DNA of 64,000 nt from Stutzerimonas xanthomarina DSM 18231 (GTDB lineage Bacteria > Pseudomonadota > Gammaproteobacteria > Pseudomonadales > Pseudomonadaceae). Shown in pieces: positions 48,621-58,385 of the stretch. The stretch covers positions 186,001-250,000 of the forward strand of contig NZ_FQXA01000004.1 of assembly GCF_900129835.1 (NCBI RefSeq). The letters run 5' to 3'. The first letter of the stretch is position 1, and each line of letters starts with the position of its first letter. The notes under the pieces were generated by a model. The model saw only the letters and a list, made by a program, of their open reading frames with translations. It was not told where the DNA came from and did no database searches. Position numbers and translations under genes: made by a program.

Positions 48621-49427
48621 GGCGTTGGCACGCCCTCGCGGTCAAGACCGCTCCCACAGGCGGCGTGTGCTTCATATCGTTTTATTCACTCACCTTGGCA
48701 GTCTCTCCTGCCGTTATCCCGACGCCACGACTGCTTGATGAAGCTCCAACTGTGACTGGAGCGGTTTTTCCCGCGAAATGATCAAGCACGGACTGTGGGG
48801 CGGTACTGGCCCGCGTACGAGGGTGGGAGCGGTCTTGACCGCGAATAACGCTTAGCCGCTCCGCGAGCGGCGGTGTATCGAAAGCTGTCCGCGGCTCGAC
48901 TGGTAAGGCATTGACACGCCCTCGCGGTCAAGACCGCTCCCACAGGCGGCGTGTGCTTCATATCGTTTTTGTTCACGCACCTTGACAGTATCTTCTGCCG
49001 TTATCGCGACGCCACGACTGCTTTAGATGAAACTCCAACTGTGACTGGAGCGGGTTTTCCCCGCGAAATGATCAAGCGCGAACTGTGGGTCGGGTACTGG
49101 CCCGCGTACGAGGGTGGGAGCGGTCTTGACCGCGAATAACGCTTAGCCGCTCCGCGAGTGGCGGTGTTTCGAGAGGTGTTTACAGCTCGACTGGAACGGC
49201 GTTGGCATGCCCTCGCGGTCAAGGCTGCTCCCACAGGCGGCGTGTGCTTCATATCGTTTTATTCACTCACCTTGGCAGTCTCTCCTGCCGTTATCCCGAC
49301 GCCACGACTGCTTTAGATGAAGCTCCAACTGTGACTGGAGCGGTTTTGCCCGCGAAATGATTGAGCATGGACTGAGGGGGCGGTCTTGACCCGCGTACGA
49401 GGGTGGGAGCGGTCTTGACCGCGAATA
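48581..49427. repeat. Three tandem copies of a ~290-bp repeat with inverted REP pairs
   Basis: Copies begin at 48581, 48867 and 49158 (periods 286 and 291 bp); the third ends near 49427. Each starts with the 3' tail of the pseudouridine synthase gene. Then come CTCGCGGTCAAGACCGCTCC (48635 in copy 1), a central segment with a CTCCA/TGGAG hairpin, and the inverted GGAGCGGTCTTGACCGCG (48827 in copy 1). Copies differ by scattered substitutions and small indels. The 920-bp gap to nei holds nothing else I can see. Confidence 0.88.
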
Positions 49428-49540
49428 GCTCTCGGCCCTTGCCCCAATCGCACAAACCACTAGGGGCTCTGTCATCGATCCGCACCTTCTTAGCCGCTCT
49501 CAGTCGATATCGTTAACGCCCAAGCCGAAGCGCTATCGCC

Positions 49541-50317
49541 ATGCCTGAAGGTCCATCCATCGTCATCCTTCGCGAAGAAGTTGCCGCATTTACAGGCAAG
49601 ACCGTCGAGCGTGCGGAGGGCAATAGCAAGCTCGATACATCACGGTTGGTCGGCCAGACGGTGCGTTCGTTTCGCAGTTGGGGCAAACACTTCCTGATCG
49701 AGCTGGACGACGTATCCCTGCGTATCCATCTGCTGCTGTTCGGCAGCTATCGCATCAACGAGCGCAAGGAGTCCGCGCCGCGCCTGAGCCTGGGCTTTGC
49801 CAACGGCGAGCTGAATTTCTACGGCTGCTCGGTGCAATTCATCGAAGGCCCGTTGGATGAGGCCTACGACTGGAGCGCCGATGTGATGAGCGACGCTTGG
49901 GACAGCCGTGCCGCACTGAAGAAGCTGCGCGCACGGCCCCGGCTGCTGGCCTGCGATGCACTGTTGGACCAAACGCTGTTTTCCGGCTCCGGCAACATCA
50001 TCAAGAACGAAGTGCTGTTTCGCACGCGCATCCATCCACTGTCACTGGTCGGCGAGCTGCCGGCGACCAAGTTGCGGGCGCTGGTTAACGAAGCACGGAC
50101 CTACAGCTTCGATTTCCTTCAGTGGAAGCGCGAGGGCACGCTCAAGGCGCACTGGTTGGCGCATACCAAAACGACCTGCCCGCGCTGCAAGATTCCCTTC
50201 GTCAAAGCCAAGTCACTGGGCCGTAGCCAGCGCCGCAGTTTTTATTGCGAGCGTTGTCAGAAGCGCTACGGCGATAGCGATCAGGTGGCAGCTGAACAAC
50301 CCGCCACCGATGCCTAG
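49541..50317 (+). CDS. nei: Fpg/Nei family DNA glycosylase, endonuclease VIII-like
   Basis: A 258-residue base-excision repair enzyme. The catalytic N-terminus MPEGPS has Pro2 (nucleophile) and Glu3. The helix-two-turn-helix is at QTLFSGSGNIIKNEVLF. The C-terminal zinc finger has CPRCKIPF and YCERCQKRYG. It removes oxidised bases and nicks the strand. Nei (oxidised pyrimidines) fits better than MutM because the loop motif differs from MutM, but the choice is not certain. Confidence 0.87.
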   Translation: MPEGPSIVILREEVAAFTGKTVERAEGNSKLDTSRLVGQTVRSFRSWGKHFLIELDDVSLRIHLLLFGSYRINERKESAPRLSLGFANGELNFYGCSVQFIEGPLDEAYDWSADVMSDAWDSRAALKKLRARPRLLACDALLDQTLFSGSGNIIKNEVLFRTRIHPLSLVGELPATKLRALVNEARTYSFDFLQWKREGTLKAHWLAHTKTTCPRCKIPFVKAKSLGRSQRRSFYCERCQKRYGDSDQVAAEQPATDA

Positions 50318-50387
50318 CAAGGCAGTCGATGTATGCTTCGTCGGCTGTGCAGCCGCCTGCATTCTCCGCTCCGAGGTCGACCGTTCC

Positions 50388-50810
50388 ATGCGTACCGCTT
50401 TGCTGTCATCGCTCGTTGCCCTGGCCGGGTTCGCCACTGCTCACGCCAGTGAGCCGCTGCTCGACCTGCAGCTTGGCGCAACGCCACTCAAGGCTGAATA
50501 CGCCCGCTCTCCCGACGAGCGCGCGCGCGGCCTGATGGAGCGCACCGAGCTCGCGGCGGATCGCGGCATGCTGTTTCGCTTCGGCGATTTCCGCCGTCAC
50601 TGCCTGTGGATGAAAGACACGCCGCTGCCGCTCTCGGCGGCCTTCATGGACGAGCAGGGGCGCATCGTCGATATCCTCGATCTGCAGCCGCTGGACACCA
50701 CGATCCGCTGTTCGCGCGAGCCCGCGCGTTACGCGTTGGAAGTGAACCAGGGCTGGTTTCGTCAACACCGACTCGAGGTTGGCGATCAGGTGACCGGCAT
50801 CCCGGACTAG
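50388..50810 (+). CDS. DUF192 family secreted protein
   Basis: A 140-residue protein with a signal peptide ending near AHAS and a DUF192 domain. Motifs are SPDERARGLMERTELAADRGMLFRF, CLWMKDTPLPLSAAFMDEQGRIVDI and ARYALEVNQGW. The function of DUF192 is not established. The start at 50388 gives a normal signal peptide; the frame upstream runs in another reading of nei. It stands 71 bp after nei. Confidence 0.83.
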   Translation: MRTALLSSLVALAGFATAHASEPLLDLQLGATPLKAEYARSPDERARGLMERTELAADRGMLFRFGDFRRHCLWMKDTPLPLSAAFMDEQGRIVDILDLQPLDTTIRCSREPARYALEVNQGWFRQHRLEVGDQVTGIPD

Positions 50811-50896
50811 TCCCGATACGACGGGCCGACACCGGTCGGCGAGCGAGACGGCACGCGCCTGCTTGTCCGTTGCGCCTGTTTAGACAAGTCATCGAA

Positions 50897-50914
50897 CGGT
50901 CACAGTCCTTTCAC
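50897..50914 (+). promoter_or_regulatory. Pho-box-like site upstream of phnC
   Basis: CGGTCACAGTCCTTTCAC fits the PhoB 7-4-7 layout: CGGTCAC, a 4-bp spacer and CTTTCAC, each half matching CTGTCAT at 5 of 7. It lies 86 bp before the phnC start in the only non-coding gap upstream of the operon. PhoB control under phosphate starvation is inferred. Confidence 0.5.
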
Positions 50915-50999
50915 CGAAACGACATGGGTCGTGCCTAAGGTCATGCCTCATCAGACGGCCGCCAACGGTTGCCGTCGTTCTCGATGAGGGAGTCGGTCC

Positions 51000-51845
51000 A
51001 TGAGTGCGGTGATCCGTGTCGACAGTCTGAACAAGACCTTCGCAGGCAAACGTGCCCTGCATGACCTGGCGCTGTCCGTTCAGCCAGGTGAGATGGTGGC
51101 GCTGATCGGCGCATCCGGTTCCGGCAAGTCCACGCTGCTGCGGCACATCGCGGGGCTGGCCTGCGGTGATCGCGCGGGTGGCCATATTCAGGTGCTGGGG
51201 CGCGAGGTGCAGTCGGCGGGACGTCTGAACGCGGACGTGCGGCGGTTGCGTGCCGACATCGGCTACATCTTCCAGCAGTTCAACCTGGTCAATCGCCTCA
51301 GCGTACTGGACAACGTGCTGCTGGGCTTTCTCGGGCGTATGCCGCGCTGGCGCGGTTCGCTGGGCATGTTCAGCGCCGAGCAGAAGCAACAGGCACTGGC
51401 GGCGCTGGACCGCGTGGGACTGGCGCATCGTGCCGAACAGCGTGCTTCGACGCTCTCCGGTGGCCAGCAGCAGCGCGTGGCCATCGCCCGGGCGCTGACG
51501 CAGCAGGCCGAAGTGATTCTCGCCGATGAGCCGATCGCCTCGCTCGACCCCGAGTCCGCACGCAAGGTCATGGACATCCTCGCGGACATCAATCGCCTCG
51601 ACGGGAAGACCGTTGTCGTCACGCTGCATCAGGTTGACTACGCCTTGCGTTATTGCCAGCGAGCGGTGGCCTTGAAGGACGGCCGTATTCATTACGACGG
51701 TGCTTGTGCCGACCTCGATTCGCGGCTTCTCAACGATCTTTACGGCGCTGATCTCGACGCCAGCCTGCTGTTCTCCGATCAGACCCGCACACCTGCCGTT
51801 CCAGTGCCCGAGCAGGTGCGGACGCTGAGCCTGGCGCGGGCCTGA
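51000..51845 (+). CDS. phnC: Phosphonate ABC transporter ATP-binding protein
   Basis: A 281-residue ABC ATPase that powers phosphonate uptake with PhnD and PhnE. Walker A is GASGSGKST near residue 39, the Q-loop [10 protein letters not shown], the signature [15 protein letters not shown], Walker [14 protein letters not shown], and the switch His in TLHQVDYAL. These match PhnC closely. First gene of the C-P lyase operon, 64 bp before phnD. Confidence 0.95.
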   Translation: MSAVIRVDSLNKTFAGKRALHDLALSVQPGEMVALIGASGSGKSTLLRHIAGLACGDRAGGHIQVLGREVQSAGRLNADVRRLRADIGYIFQQFNLVNRLSVLDNVLLGFLGRMPRWRGSLGMFSAEQKQQALAALDRVGLAHRAEQRASTLSGGQQQRVAIARALTQQAEVILADEPIASLDPESARKVMDILADINRLDGKTVVVTLHQVDYALRYCQRAVALKDGRIHYDGACADLDSRLLNDLYGADLDASLLFSDQTRTPAVPVPEQVRTLSLARA

Positions 51846-51908
51846 TTTCTTGATTTTCTGATGCCACGCATGCCAACCCCACCGTCATCCAATGACAGGA
51901 GCTTTTCC

Positions 51909-52916
51909 ATGTTCAATCGTATTGGCCGCGTACTGGCCGCCTCTGCCTTGTTGACCGGCTCGCTGCTGGGCAGCGCGTACGCGGAAGACAAGGAACTCAA
52001 TTTCGGCATCATCTCCACCGAATCCTCGCAGAACCTGCGGGCCGTCTGGGATCCCTTCCTCGCGGCCATGAGCGAGCGCACCGGGATGAAGATCAACGCG
52101 TTCTTTGCGCCCGATTACGCCGGCATCATTCAGGGCATGCGCTTCGATAAGGTCGACCTGGCCTGGTATGGCAACAAGTCGGCGATGGAAGCCGTGGACC
52201 GCGCCGGCGGCGAAATCTTCGCCCAGACCGTCGCGTCCAACGGTGCGCAGGGTTACTACAGCCTGCTGGTGGCGCACAAGGACAGCCCCATCAACTCCGT
52301 CGAAGACATGCTCAAGGATGCCGGCAAGCTGACCTTCGCCAACGGTGATCCGAACTCCACCTCCGGCTATCTGGTGCCGGGCTACTACGTGTTCGCCAAA
52401 AACAAGGTAGACGCCAACAAGATCTTCAAGCGCTCGCTCAACGGCAGCCATGAAGTCAATGCCCTGTCGGTCGCCAACAAACAGGTCGATGTCGGCACGT
52501 TCAACAATGAGGGCATGGAGCGCCTGGAACTGACCGCACCGGAGAAGGCCGCGCAGCTCAAGGTCATCTGGACCTCGCCGCTGATCCCAGCCGATCCGAT
52601 GGTCTGGCGCAAAAACCTGCCGGATGCGACCAAAGCCGACATTCGTGAGTTCTTCATGACCTACGGCGACAAGCCCGGCGAAATGGAGGTGCTGGCTGAC
52701 CTGCAGTGGGGCAAGTTCCGCGCCTCGGATGATGACCAGCTGCTGCCGATCCGTCAGTTGGAGCTGTTCAAGAAGCGTAGTGAAGTCGCCAACAACGCCA
52801 AGCTGGACGACAGCGACAAGCAGGCTCAATTGAAGGAACTGGACGCCCAGCTCGCCGCCCTCGAGCAGCGCATGGCCGAGATCGAGCAGAAAACCGCCGC
52901 CGCCACGGCTGGCTGA
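51909..52916 (+). CDS. phnD: Phosphonate ABC transporter substrate-binding protein
   Basis: A 335-residue periplasmic binding protein with a signal peptide ending SAYA-ED. PhnD motifs are ELNFGIISTESSQNLRAVWDPF, YAGIIQGMRFDKVDLAWYGNKSAMEA and GDPNSTSGYLVPGYYVF. The ATG at 51909 gives a proper signal peptide. The C-terminus is a charged helical extension of about 40 residues (LDAQLAALEQRMAEIEQK). It captures phosphonates such as 2-aminoethylphosphonate for PhnE/PhnC. Confidence 0.95.
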   Translation: MFNRIGRVLAASALLTGSLLGSAYAEDKELNFGIISTESSQNLRAVWDPFLAAMSERTGMKINAFFAPDYAGIIQGMRFDKVDLAWYGNKSAMEAVDRAGGEIFAQTVASNGAQGYYSLLVAHKDSPINSVEDMLKDAGKLTFANGDPNSTSGYLVPGYYVFAKNKVDANKIFKRSLNGSHEVNALSVANKQVDVGTFNNEGMERLELTAPEKAAQLKVIWTSPLIPADPMVWRKNLPDATKADIREFFMTYGDKPGEMEVLADLQWGKFRASDDDQLLPIRQLELFKKRSEVANNAKLDDSDKQAQLKELDAQLAALEQRMAEIEQKTAAATAG

Positions 52917-52968
52917 TCCGCTGGCCGCCGCGTAAGCGGCGGCCGACTTCTGTTTGCCGGAGCATCCG

Positions 52969-53763
52969 ATGACTTCACTGACCGCGCATACCCCAGTTGC
53001 CGAGCCGCAGAAACACTCGTGGTTCAAGCTGGTTGGCTGGGGACTGTTTCTCGCACTGCTGGGCTGGTCCTGGCAGGGCGCCGAGATGAACCCGCTTACG
53101 CTGATCCGAGACGCCGGCAACATGGCGACCTTCGCCGCCGACTTCTTTCCCCCGGATTTCAGCAACTGGGAGCTGTATCTGACGGAGATGATCGTCACCG
53201 TGCAGATCGCCCTTTGGGGCACGGTACTGGCCATCCTCTGCGCGATTCCGCTGGGCATTCTCTGTGCCGATAACATCGTGCCCTGGTGGGTCTACCAACC
53301 GGTCCGGCGCTTGATGGACGCGTGCCGTTCGATCAACGAGATGGTGTTCGCCATGCTCTTCGTCGTCGCGGTCGGCCTCGGCCCTTTTGCCGGCGTACTG
53401 GCGCTGTTCGTGGGCACCACCGGCGTGCTCGCCAAACTCTTTGCTGAAGCGGTGGAGGCCATCGAACCGGGCCCGGTAGAAGGCGTGCGTGCCACCGGCG
53501 CCAGCGCACTGCAGGAAGTCATCTTCGGGGTCATTCCGCAAGTGCTGCCGCTATGGATTTCCTACGCGCTGTATCGCTTCGAATCCAACGTGCGCTCGGC
53601 GACGGTGGTGGGCATGGTCGGCGCCGGCGGTATCGGCGTGATCCTGTGGGAAGCCATTCGCGGTTTCCAGTTCGGCCAGACCTGCGCGCTGCTGATCGTC
53701 ATCGTGGCGGTGGTCAGCGTGATCGACATCATCTCCCAGCGCTTGCGCAAACTCTTCATCTGA
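52969..53763 (+). CDS. phnE: Phosphonate ABC transporter permease
   Basis: A 264-residue inner-membrane permease. About six hydrophobic segments are visible, starting at residue 25 ([15 protein letters not shown]). The ABC coupling loop appears as [32 protein letters not shown], followed by [16 protein letters not shown]. The ATG at 52969 has CGGAG upstream; a TTG at 52954 is less likely. With PhnC and PhnD it imports phosphonates. Confidence 0.95.
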   Translation: MTSLTAHTPVAEPQKHSWFKLVGWGLFLALLGWSWQGAEMNPLTLIRDAGNMATFAADFFPPDFSNWELYLTEMIVTVQIALWGTVLAILCAIPLGILCADNIVPWWVYQPVRRLMDACRSINEMVFAMLFVVAVGLGPFAGVLALFVGTTGVLAKLFAEAVEAIEPGPVEGVRATGASALQEVIFGVIPQVLPLWISYALYRFESNVRSATVVGMVGAGGIGVILWEAIRGFQFGQTCALLIVIVAVVSVIDIISQRLRKLFI

Positions 53764-53797
53764 CGGAGACGGGCGCCGTGTGCGTCCTTTTTTAGCC

Positions 53798-54502
53798 ATG
53801 CACCTGTCTAGACAACCTCAACCGCGCTACCTGCAGCTGGCCGCTCAGTTGCGTGAGGAGTTGCGCCACTTGCAGCCCGGCGATCAGTTGCCCGGTGAGG
53901 TCCAATTGGCGACCCGGTTTGCGGTCAATCGGCACACGCTACGCCGCGCCATCGATGAGCTGGTCAGCGAGGGTCGGGTGTTGCGCCAACAGGGCCGCAG
54001 TACCCGCGTGCTGGCGCGTCCGCTGATCTATCCGCTGGCGGCCGGCAGTGCCTACAGCGAGTCACTCTCGGCCCAGGGGCACGGTGTCCAGGCGCGGCTG
54101 CTGCAGCGCCAGTTGCGTTCGGCCACTCCGGAAGAAGCCGATCACCTGAAGCTGGGCGAGGGTGCGACCCTGCTGGAGTTGCATACCTTGCGGCTGCTCG
54201 ACCAGCAACCGGTCAGCCTGATCCGGCATCGCTTCTGTGCCAGCCGCCAGGTGTTGCTGGAGGACTACAACGGCGGGTCGCTGCGCCAGTACCTGGCCGA
54301 ACGTCAACTGCCGCTGCACCGCGCCTTCAGCCTGATCGGCGCCCGGCTGCCCACGTCGGACGAGGCTGACCAGTTGCTGATGCCGCGCCACGCGCCACTG
54401 CTGACCGTACTCACCCTTTCACATGACCTGGCCGGGCGGCCGGTGGAGCTGTCGCTGTCGACCAGCCGCGCCGATCGCTTCCAGTACCAGGTCGCCACCT
54501 GA
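53798..54502 (+). CDS. phnF: GntR-family regulator of phosphonate utilisation
   Basis: A GntR/HutC-type repressor of 234 residues. The winged helix has RYLQLAAQLREELRHLQPGDQLPGE and NRHTLRRAIDELVSEGRVLRQQGR. The C-terminal UTRA effector domain ends FSLSTSRADRFQ-type. The start is unclear: ATG at 53798 lacks a good ribosome site, and GTG at 53780 is the alternative. Its place between phnE and phnG is standard. It overlaps the phnG frame. Confidence 0.92.
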   Translation: MHLSRQPQPRYLQLAAQLREELRHLQPGDQLPGEVQLATRFAVNRHTLRRAIDELVSEGRVLRQQGRSTRVLARPLIYPLAAGSAYSESLSAQGHGVQARLLQRQLRSATPEEADHLKLGEGATLLELHTLRLLDQQPVSLIRHRFCASRQVLLEDYNGGSLRQYLAERQLPLHRAFSLIGARLPTSDEADQLLMPRHAPLLTVLTLSHDLAGRPVELSLSTSRADRFQYQVAT

Positions 54503-54513
54503 TGGAGACGCGC

Positions 54514-54954
54514 ATGACCCCAGAAATTGCCACTCGCCAACGCTGGATGGGCGTGCTCGCCCGTGCCGGCGATGAGCTGGCGCGCTACGAGGCCGAGCTG
54601 AAGGACATCAACTACCAGCTGGTCCGCGCCCCGGAAATCGGCATGACGTTGGTTCGCGGCCGCATGGGCGGTACGGGTGCGGCGTTCAACCTCGGCGAAA
54701 TGACCGTTACCCGTTGCGTGGTGCGGCTTGGCGATGGGCGGACCGGCTACAGCTACGTTGCCGGGCGCGACAAGCGCCACGCTGAACTGGCCGCGCTGGC
54801 CGATGCGCACTTGCAAGGTCGCGATCAGGCGCATTGGCAGGCGCAAGTCATCTCGCCGCTTGCCTCCATCCAGGCGGCACGTCGGGCGGCGCAGGACGCC
54901 GAGACGGCCAGCAGCAAAGTGGAATTTTTCACCCTGGTCAGAGGAGAAGACTGA
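54514..54954 (+). CDS. phnG: C-P lyase core subunit PhnG
   Basis: A 146-residue subunit of the PhnGHIJ core complex, which couples phosphonates to the ribose of ATP and cleaves the C-P bond. Motifs are ATRQRWMGVLARA, RAPEIGMTLVRGRMGGTGAAFNLGEMTVTRCVV and GYSYVAGRDKRHAELAAL. The ATG at 54514 has GGAG 5 bp upstream and is preferred to the ATG at 54502. It overlaps phnH by one base. Confidence 0.95.
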   Translation: MTPEIATRQRWMGVLARAGDELARYEAELKDINYQLVRAPEIGMTLVRGRMGGTGAAFNLGEMTVTRCVVRLGDGRTGYSYVAGRDKRHAELAALADAHLQGRDQAHWQAQVISPLASIQAARRAAQDAETASSKVEFFTLVRGED

Positions 54955-55553
54955 TGAGCGCAGATCTTTTGCACCCGGCGTTCGACGATCAGGTGCTCGA
55001 CAGCCAACGAGTATTCCGCGCAGCACTGAAAGCACTAGCCGAGCCTGGCCTGACGCAGCCGCTGATTCCCGTACAGGCGCTTGAACCTCTGGCCCCGGCG
55101 AGCTACGCGCTGTGCCTGAGCCTGCTCGACGGCGACACGCGGTTGTGGCTGGCACCTGCGTTCGATACGCCGATGGTGCGCGCCAACCTGGCGTTTCATT
55201 GCGGCTGCCCGATCGTAGCCGAACGCGAATCAGCCGATTTCGCGCTGCTCGGCGTTCAGGAGCTCGTCGACCTGTCCGGTTTCTGCACCGGCAGCGAACG
55301 CTTCCCTGATCAGTCCTGCACGCTGCTGGTCCAGCTCGATGCCCTCGAGGGTGGCGCAGCGTTGAGCTGGAGCGGCCCGGGCATCCTCGGCCAGCGCGAG
55401 GTGAGCCTGCCGGTACCGGCTGCGTTCTGGCAGCAGCGCGCCGCTCGCAACGATTTTCCGCGCGGGCTGGACCTGTTTTTTGCCGCTGATCTATCACTGA
55501 TCGGCTTGCCCCGCAGCACCCGCATAGCCGCATCGATAGAGGAGGTCGCCTGA
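54954..55553 (+). CDS. phnH: C-P lyase core subunit PhnH
   Basis: A 199-residue PhnH. It begins MSADLLHPAFDDQVLDSQRVFRAALKAL; PG motifs and RGLDLFFAADLSLIGLPRSTR near the end are typical. The start has GAGGAGA directly upstream. PhnH is needed for C-P lyase activity as part of the PhnGHIJ complex and resembles PLP-fold proteins without catalysis. One-base overlaps join it to phnG and phnI. Confidence 0.95.
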   Translation: MSADLLHPAFDDQVLDSQRVFRAALKALAEPGLTQPLIPVQALEPLAPASYALCLSLLDGDTRLWLAPAFDTPMVRANLAFHCGCPIVAERESADFALLGVQELVDLSGFCTGSERFPDQSCTLLVQLDALEGGAALSWSGPGILGQREVSLPVPAAFWQQRAARNDFPRGLDLFFAADLSLIGLPRSTRIAASIEEVA

Positions 55554-56665
55554 TGTACGTAGCCGTCAAAGGTGGCGAACAGGCCATCGACAATGCTCAC
55601 CGGCTGCTGGCAAAGAAGCGCCGCGGCGACACCGCCTTGCCCGAATTGAGCGTCAGCCAGATCCGTCAGCAACTGCCGCTGGCGGTGGCGCGGGTGATGG
55701 CCGAAGGGTCGCTGTTCGACGAAGAGCTGGCGGCGCTGGCGATCAAGCAGGCGGCCGGTGATTTGCTCGAAGCGATCTTCCTGCTGCGTGCCTATCGCAC
55801 CACCCTGCCGCGTTTCGGCGCCAGCGTCCCGTTGGAAACCGCGCAGATGCGCCCGAACCGGCGCATCTCGGCCACCTTCAAGGATTTGCCCGGCGGCCAG
55901 CTGCTCGGCCCGACCTTCGATTACAGCCATCGCCTGCTGGACTTCAGCCTGCTGGCCGAAGGCGAGCATCCCGGTCCGGAGCTTGATCCTCAAGCCGAGC
56001 TTGCGGCCTGTCCGCGCGTGCTCGACCTGCTTGCCCAGGAAGGTCTGATGAAGCCCGAGCGCGGCGACGATCAGGCCGTGCCGGACATCACCCGCGAACC
56101 CTTGGAATTCCCCAGCGGCCGCGCGCAGCGGCTACAAGCGCTGGCCCGTGGCGATGAAGGTTTTCTGCTGGCGCTGGGTTATTCGACCCAGCGTGGCTAT
56201 GGCCGCAATCACCCCTTTGCTGGGGAAATCCGCATTGGCGAGGTGGAGGTCTGGATGGAACCGCCAGAGCTGGGCTTTGCCGTACCGCTGGGCGATATCG
56301 AAGTTACCGAGTGCGAGATGGTCAACCAGTTCGTCGGCGGGCAGGGCATCGACCCGCAGTTCACCCGCGGCTACGGGCTGGCCTTCGGTTACGCCGAGCG
56401 CAAGGCCATGGGCATGGCCCTGGTCGATCGTGCGCTGCGCGGCGCCGAGTACGGCGAGACCGTACAGGGCCCGGCGCAGCAGGAAGAGTTCGTGCTGATG
56501 CACTGCGACAACGTCGAAGCCGGTGGCTTCGTCTCGCACCTCAAGCTGCCGCACTACGTCGACTTCCAGTCCGAGCTGGAGTTGATTCGCAAGCTGCGCC
56601 GCGCGCCGGTCGAGGAGACCACCACGGCCGAGTCCGAGCCCGATGCCAAGGAGCGCCGCGCATGA
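55553..56665 (+). CDS. phnI: C-P lyase core subunit PhnI
   Basis: A 370-residue PhnI, the nucleosidase that exchanges adenine of ATP for the phosphonate together with PhnG, H and L. MYVAVKGGEQAIDNAH is the usual N-terminus. LSVSQIRQQLPLAVARVMAEGSLFDEELAALAIKQAAGD and GRNHPFAGEIRIGEV are conserved. The C-terminal 25 residues are variable and acidic. It overlaps phnH by 1 base and phnJ by 4. Confidence 0.96.
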   Translation: MYVAVKGGEQAIDNAHRLLAKKRRGDTALPELSVSQIRQQLPLAVARVMAEGSLFDEELAALAIKQAAGDLLEAIFLLRAYRTTLPRFGASVPLETAQMRPNRRISATFKDLPGGQLLGPTFDYSHRLLDFSLLAEGEHPGPELDPQAELAACPRVLDLLAQEGLMKPERGDDQAVPDITREPLEFPSGRAQRLQALARGDEGFLLALGYSTQRGYGRNHPFAGEIRIGEVEVWMEPPELGFAVPLGDIEVTECEMVNQFVGGQGIDPQFTRGYGLAFGYAERKAMGMALVDRALRGAEYGETVQGPAQQEEFVLMHCDNVEAGGFVSHLKLPHYVDFQSELELIRKLRRAPVEETTTAESEPDAKERRA

Positions 56666-57543
56666 ATATGACCGTTATTGACCGTCAGCCCGGCGCGACG
56701 GAGCAGGGTTACAACTTCGCCTACCTCGACGAACAGACCAAACGCATGATCCGCCGCGGGCTGCTCAAGGCTGTGGCAATTCCCGGTTATCAGGTGCCCT
56801 TCGGCGGGCGCGAAATGCCGCTGCCCTATGGCTGGGGCACCGGCGGCATGCAGCTGACCGCCGCCATTCTGGGCGCCGAGGACATGCTCAAGGTGATCGA
56901 TCAGGGCGCCGATGACACCACCAACGCCGTGTCGATCCGCCGCTTCTTCGCCCGCACCGCGGGGGTCGCCACCACCACCCGCACGCCCGAGGCGACGGTG
57001 ATCCAGACTCGCCATCGGATTCCCGAAACGCCGCTGCGCAACGACCAGATCATGGTCTATCAGGTGCCGATTCCCGAGCCGTTGCGCTTCATCGAACCCT
57101 CGGAAAGCGAGACCCGGACCATTCACGCGCTGGCCGATTATGGGGTCATGCACGTCAAGCTCTACGAAGACATCGCCACCTTCGGCCATATCGCCACCAG
57201 CTATGCCTACCCGGTGACGGTGGACGGCCGCTACGTGATGGATCCTTCGCCGATTCCCAAATTCGATAACCCGAAATTGAACATGAGCCCGGCGCTGATG
57301 CTGTTCGGCGCCGGCCGCGAAAAGCGCCTCTATGCCTTGCCGCCCTACACGGACGTGCGCAGCCTGGATTTTGAGGATCACCCTTTCGCCATCCAGGCGT
57401 GGGACCAGTGCTGCGCCTTCTGCGGCAGCGACAGCTCATACCTCGACGAACTCATCGTCGACGACGCCGGCACCAAGCGCTTCGTCTGCTCGGATACCGA
57501 TTACTGCACCCAGCGCCGAGACGCCCAGGAGGCCGCCGAATGA
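56662..57543 (+). CDS. phnJ: C-P lyase PhnJ, radical SAM enzyme
   Basis: The 293-residue catalytic subunit that cleaves the C-P bond, releasing an alkane and a cyclic ribose phosphate. The cluster cysteines are near the C-terminus: Cys251, Cys254, Cys276 and Cys282. Spacing (3, 22, 6) is identical to E. coli Cys241, 244, 266 and 272, so the enzyme should be active. GYNFAYLDEQTKRMIRRGLLKAVAIPGYQVPF is typical. It overlaps phnI and phnK by 4 bp each. Confidence 0.97.
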   Translation: MNMTVIDRQPGATEQGYNFAYLDEQTKRMIRRGLLKAVAIPGYQVPFGGREMPLPYGWGTGGMQLTAAILGAEDMLKVIDQGADDTTNAVSIRRFFARTAGVATTTRTPEATVIQTRHRIPETPLRNDQIMVYQVPIPEPLRFIEPSESETRTIHALADYGVMHVKLYEDIATFGHIATSYAYPVTVDGRYVMDPSPIPKFDNPKLNMSPALMLFGAGREKRLYALPPYTDVRSLDFEDHPFAIQAWDQCCAFCGSDSSYLDELIVDDAGTKRFVCSDTDYCTQRRDAQEAAE

Positions 57544-58352
57544 ACGCCGCGCTCGATTTGCAACAACCCGTCAGCCGCGTGGATCAGCCCTTGCTGTCGG
57601 TCCGCGGGCTGACGCGCCTGTACGGGCCGGATACTGGCTGCCAGGGCGTCGACTTTGATCTCTATCCCGGTGAGGTGCTGGGCATCGTCGGTGAGTCCGG
57701 CTCCGGCAAGTCCACGCTGCTCAGCCTGCTCTCCGGACGCTGCCCGCCCGACCGGGGCTCGGTGAGCTACCGCGGACGCGACGGTGCCTGGCTCGATCTC
57801 TACGCCGCCAGCGAGGCGGAGCGTCGCAACTTGCTGCGCACCGAGTGGGGGTTCGTCGAACAGAACCCGCGCGACGGGCTGCGCATGGGTGTATCCGCTG
57901 GCGCCAATATCGGCGAGCGGCTGATGGCTCAGGGGCAGCGCCATTACGGCCAGCTGCGCCAGGCCGGGTTGGATTGGCTGAGCCAGGTGGAGATCGACCC
58001 GGCGCGTATCGACGATCTGCCACGCACCTTCTCCGGTGGCATGCAACAGCGCCTGCAGATCGCCCGCAACCTGGTGTCCGGACCTCGCCTGGTGTTCATG
58101 GACGAGCCCACCGGCGGTCTCGATGTATCCGTGCAGGCGCGCCTGCTCGACCTGTTGCGTGGGTTGGTGCACGAGCTGGATCTGGCCGTGGTGATCGTCA
58201 CCCACGACCTGGCCGTGGCACGGCTGCTGGCGGATCGGCTGATGGTCATGCGCCGCTCCCGCGTGGTGGAAACCGGCCTCACCGATCAGATTCTTGATGA
58301 TCCGCAGCATCCGTATTCGCAGCTGTTGGTGTCCTCGGTGTTGCAGCCATGA
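57540..58352 (+). CDS. phnK: C-P lyase ABC ATPase PhnK
   Basis: A 270-residue ABC-type ATPase that binds the PhnGHIJ core; it is not a transporter subunit. Walker A is GESGSGKST, signature [15 protein letters not shown], Walker [15 protein letters not shown], switch His in [41 protein letters not shown] is characteristic of PhnK. It overlaps phnJ by 4 bp. Unlike in E. coli, phnL does not follow directly: 190 bp with a REP pair intervene. Confidence 0.95.
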   Translation: MNAALDLQQPVSRVDQPLLSVRGLTRLYGPDTGCQGVDFDLYPGEVLGIVGESGSGKSTLLSLLSGRCPPDRGSVSYRGRDGAWLDLYAASEAERRNLLRTEWGFVEQNPRDGLRMGVSAGANIGERLMAQGQRHYGQLRQAGLDWLSQVEIDPARIDDLPRTFSGGMQQRLQIARNLVSGPRLVFMDEPTGGLDVSVQARLLDLLRGLVHELDLAVVIVTHDLAVARLLADRLMVMRRSRVVETGLTDQILDDPQHPYSQLLVSSVLQP

Positions 58353-58385
58353 GGAGGCTTACAAGCAAGCCGGGTATGGCGGTCG

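Noticed and set aside
48581-49427. CRISPR array
   Set aside because: The repeat unit is ~290 bp with three copies and no short repeats with unique spacers; no cas genes are in the window.
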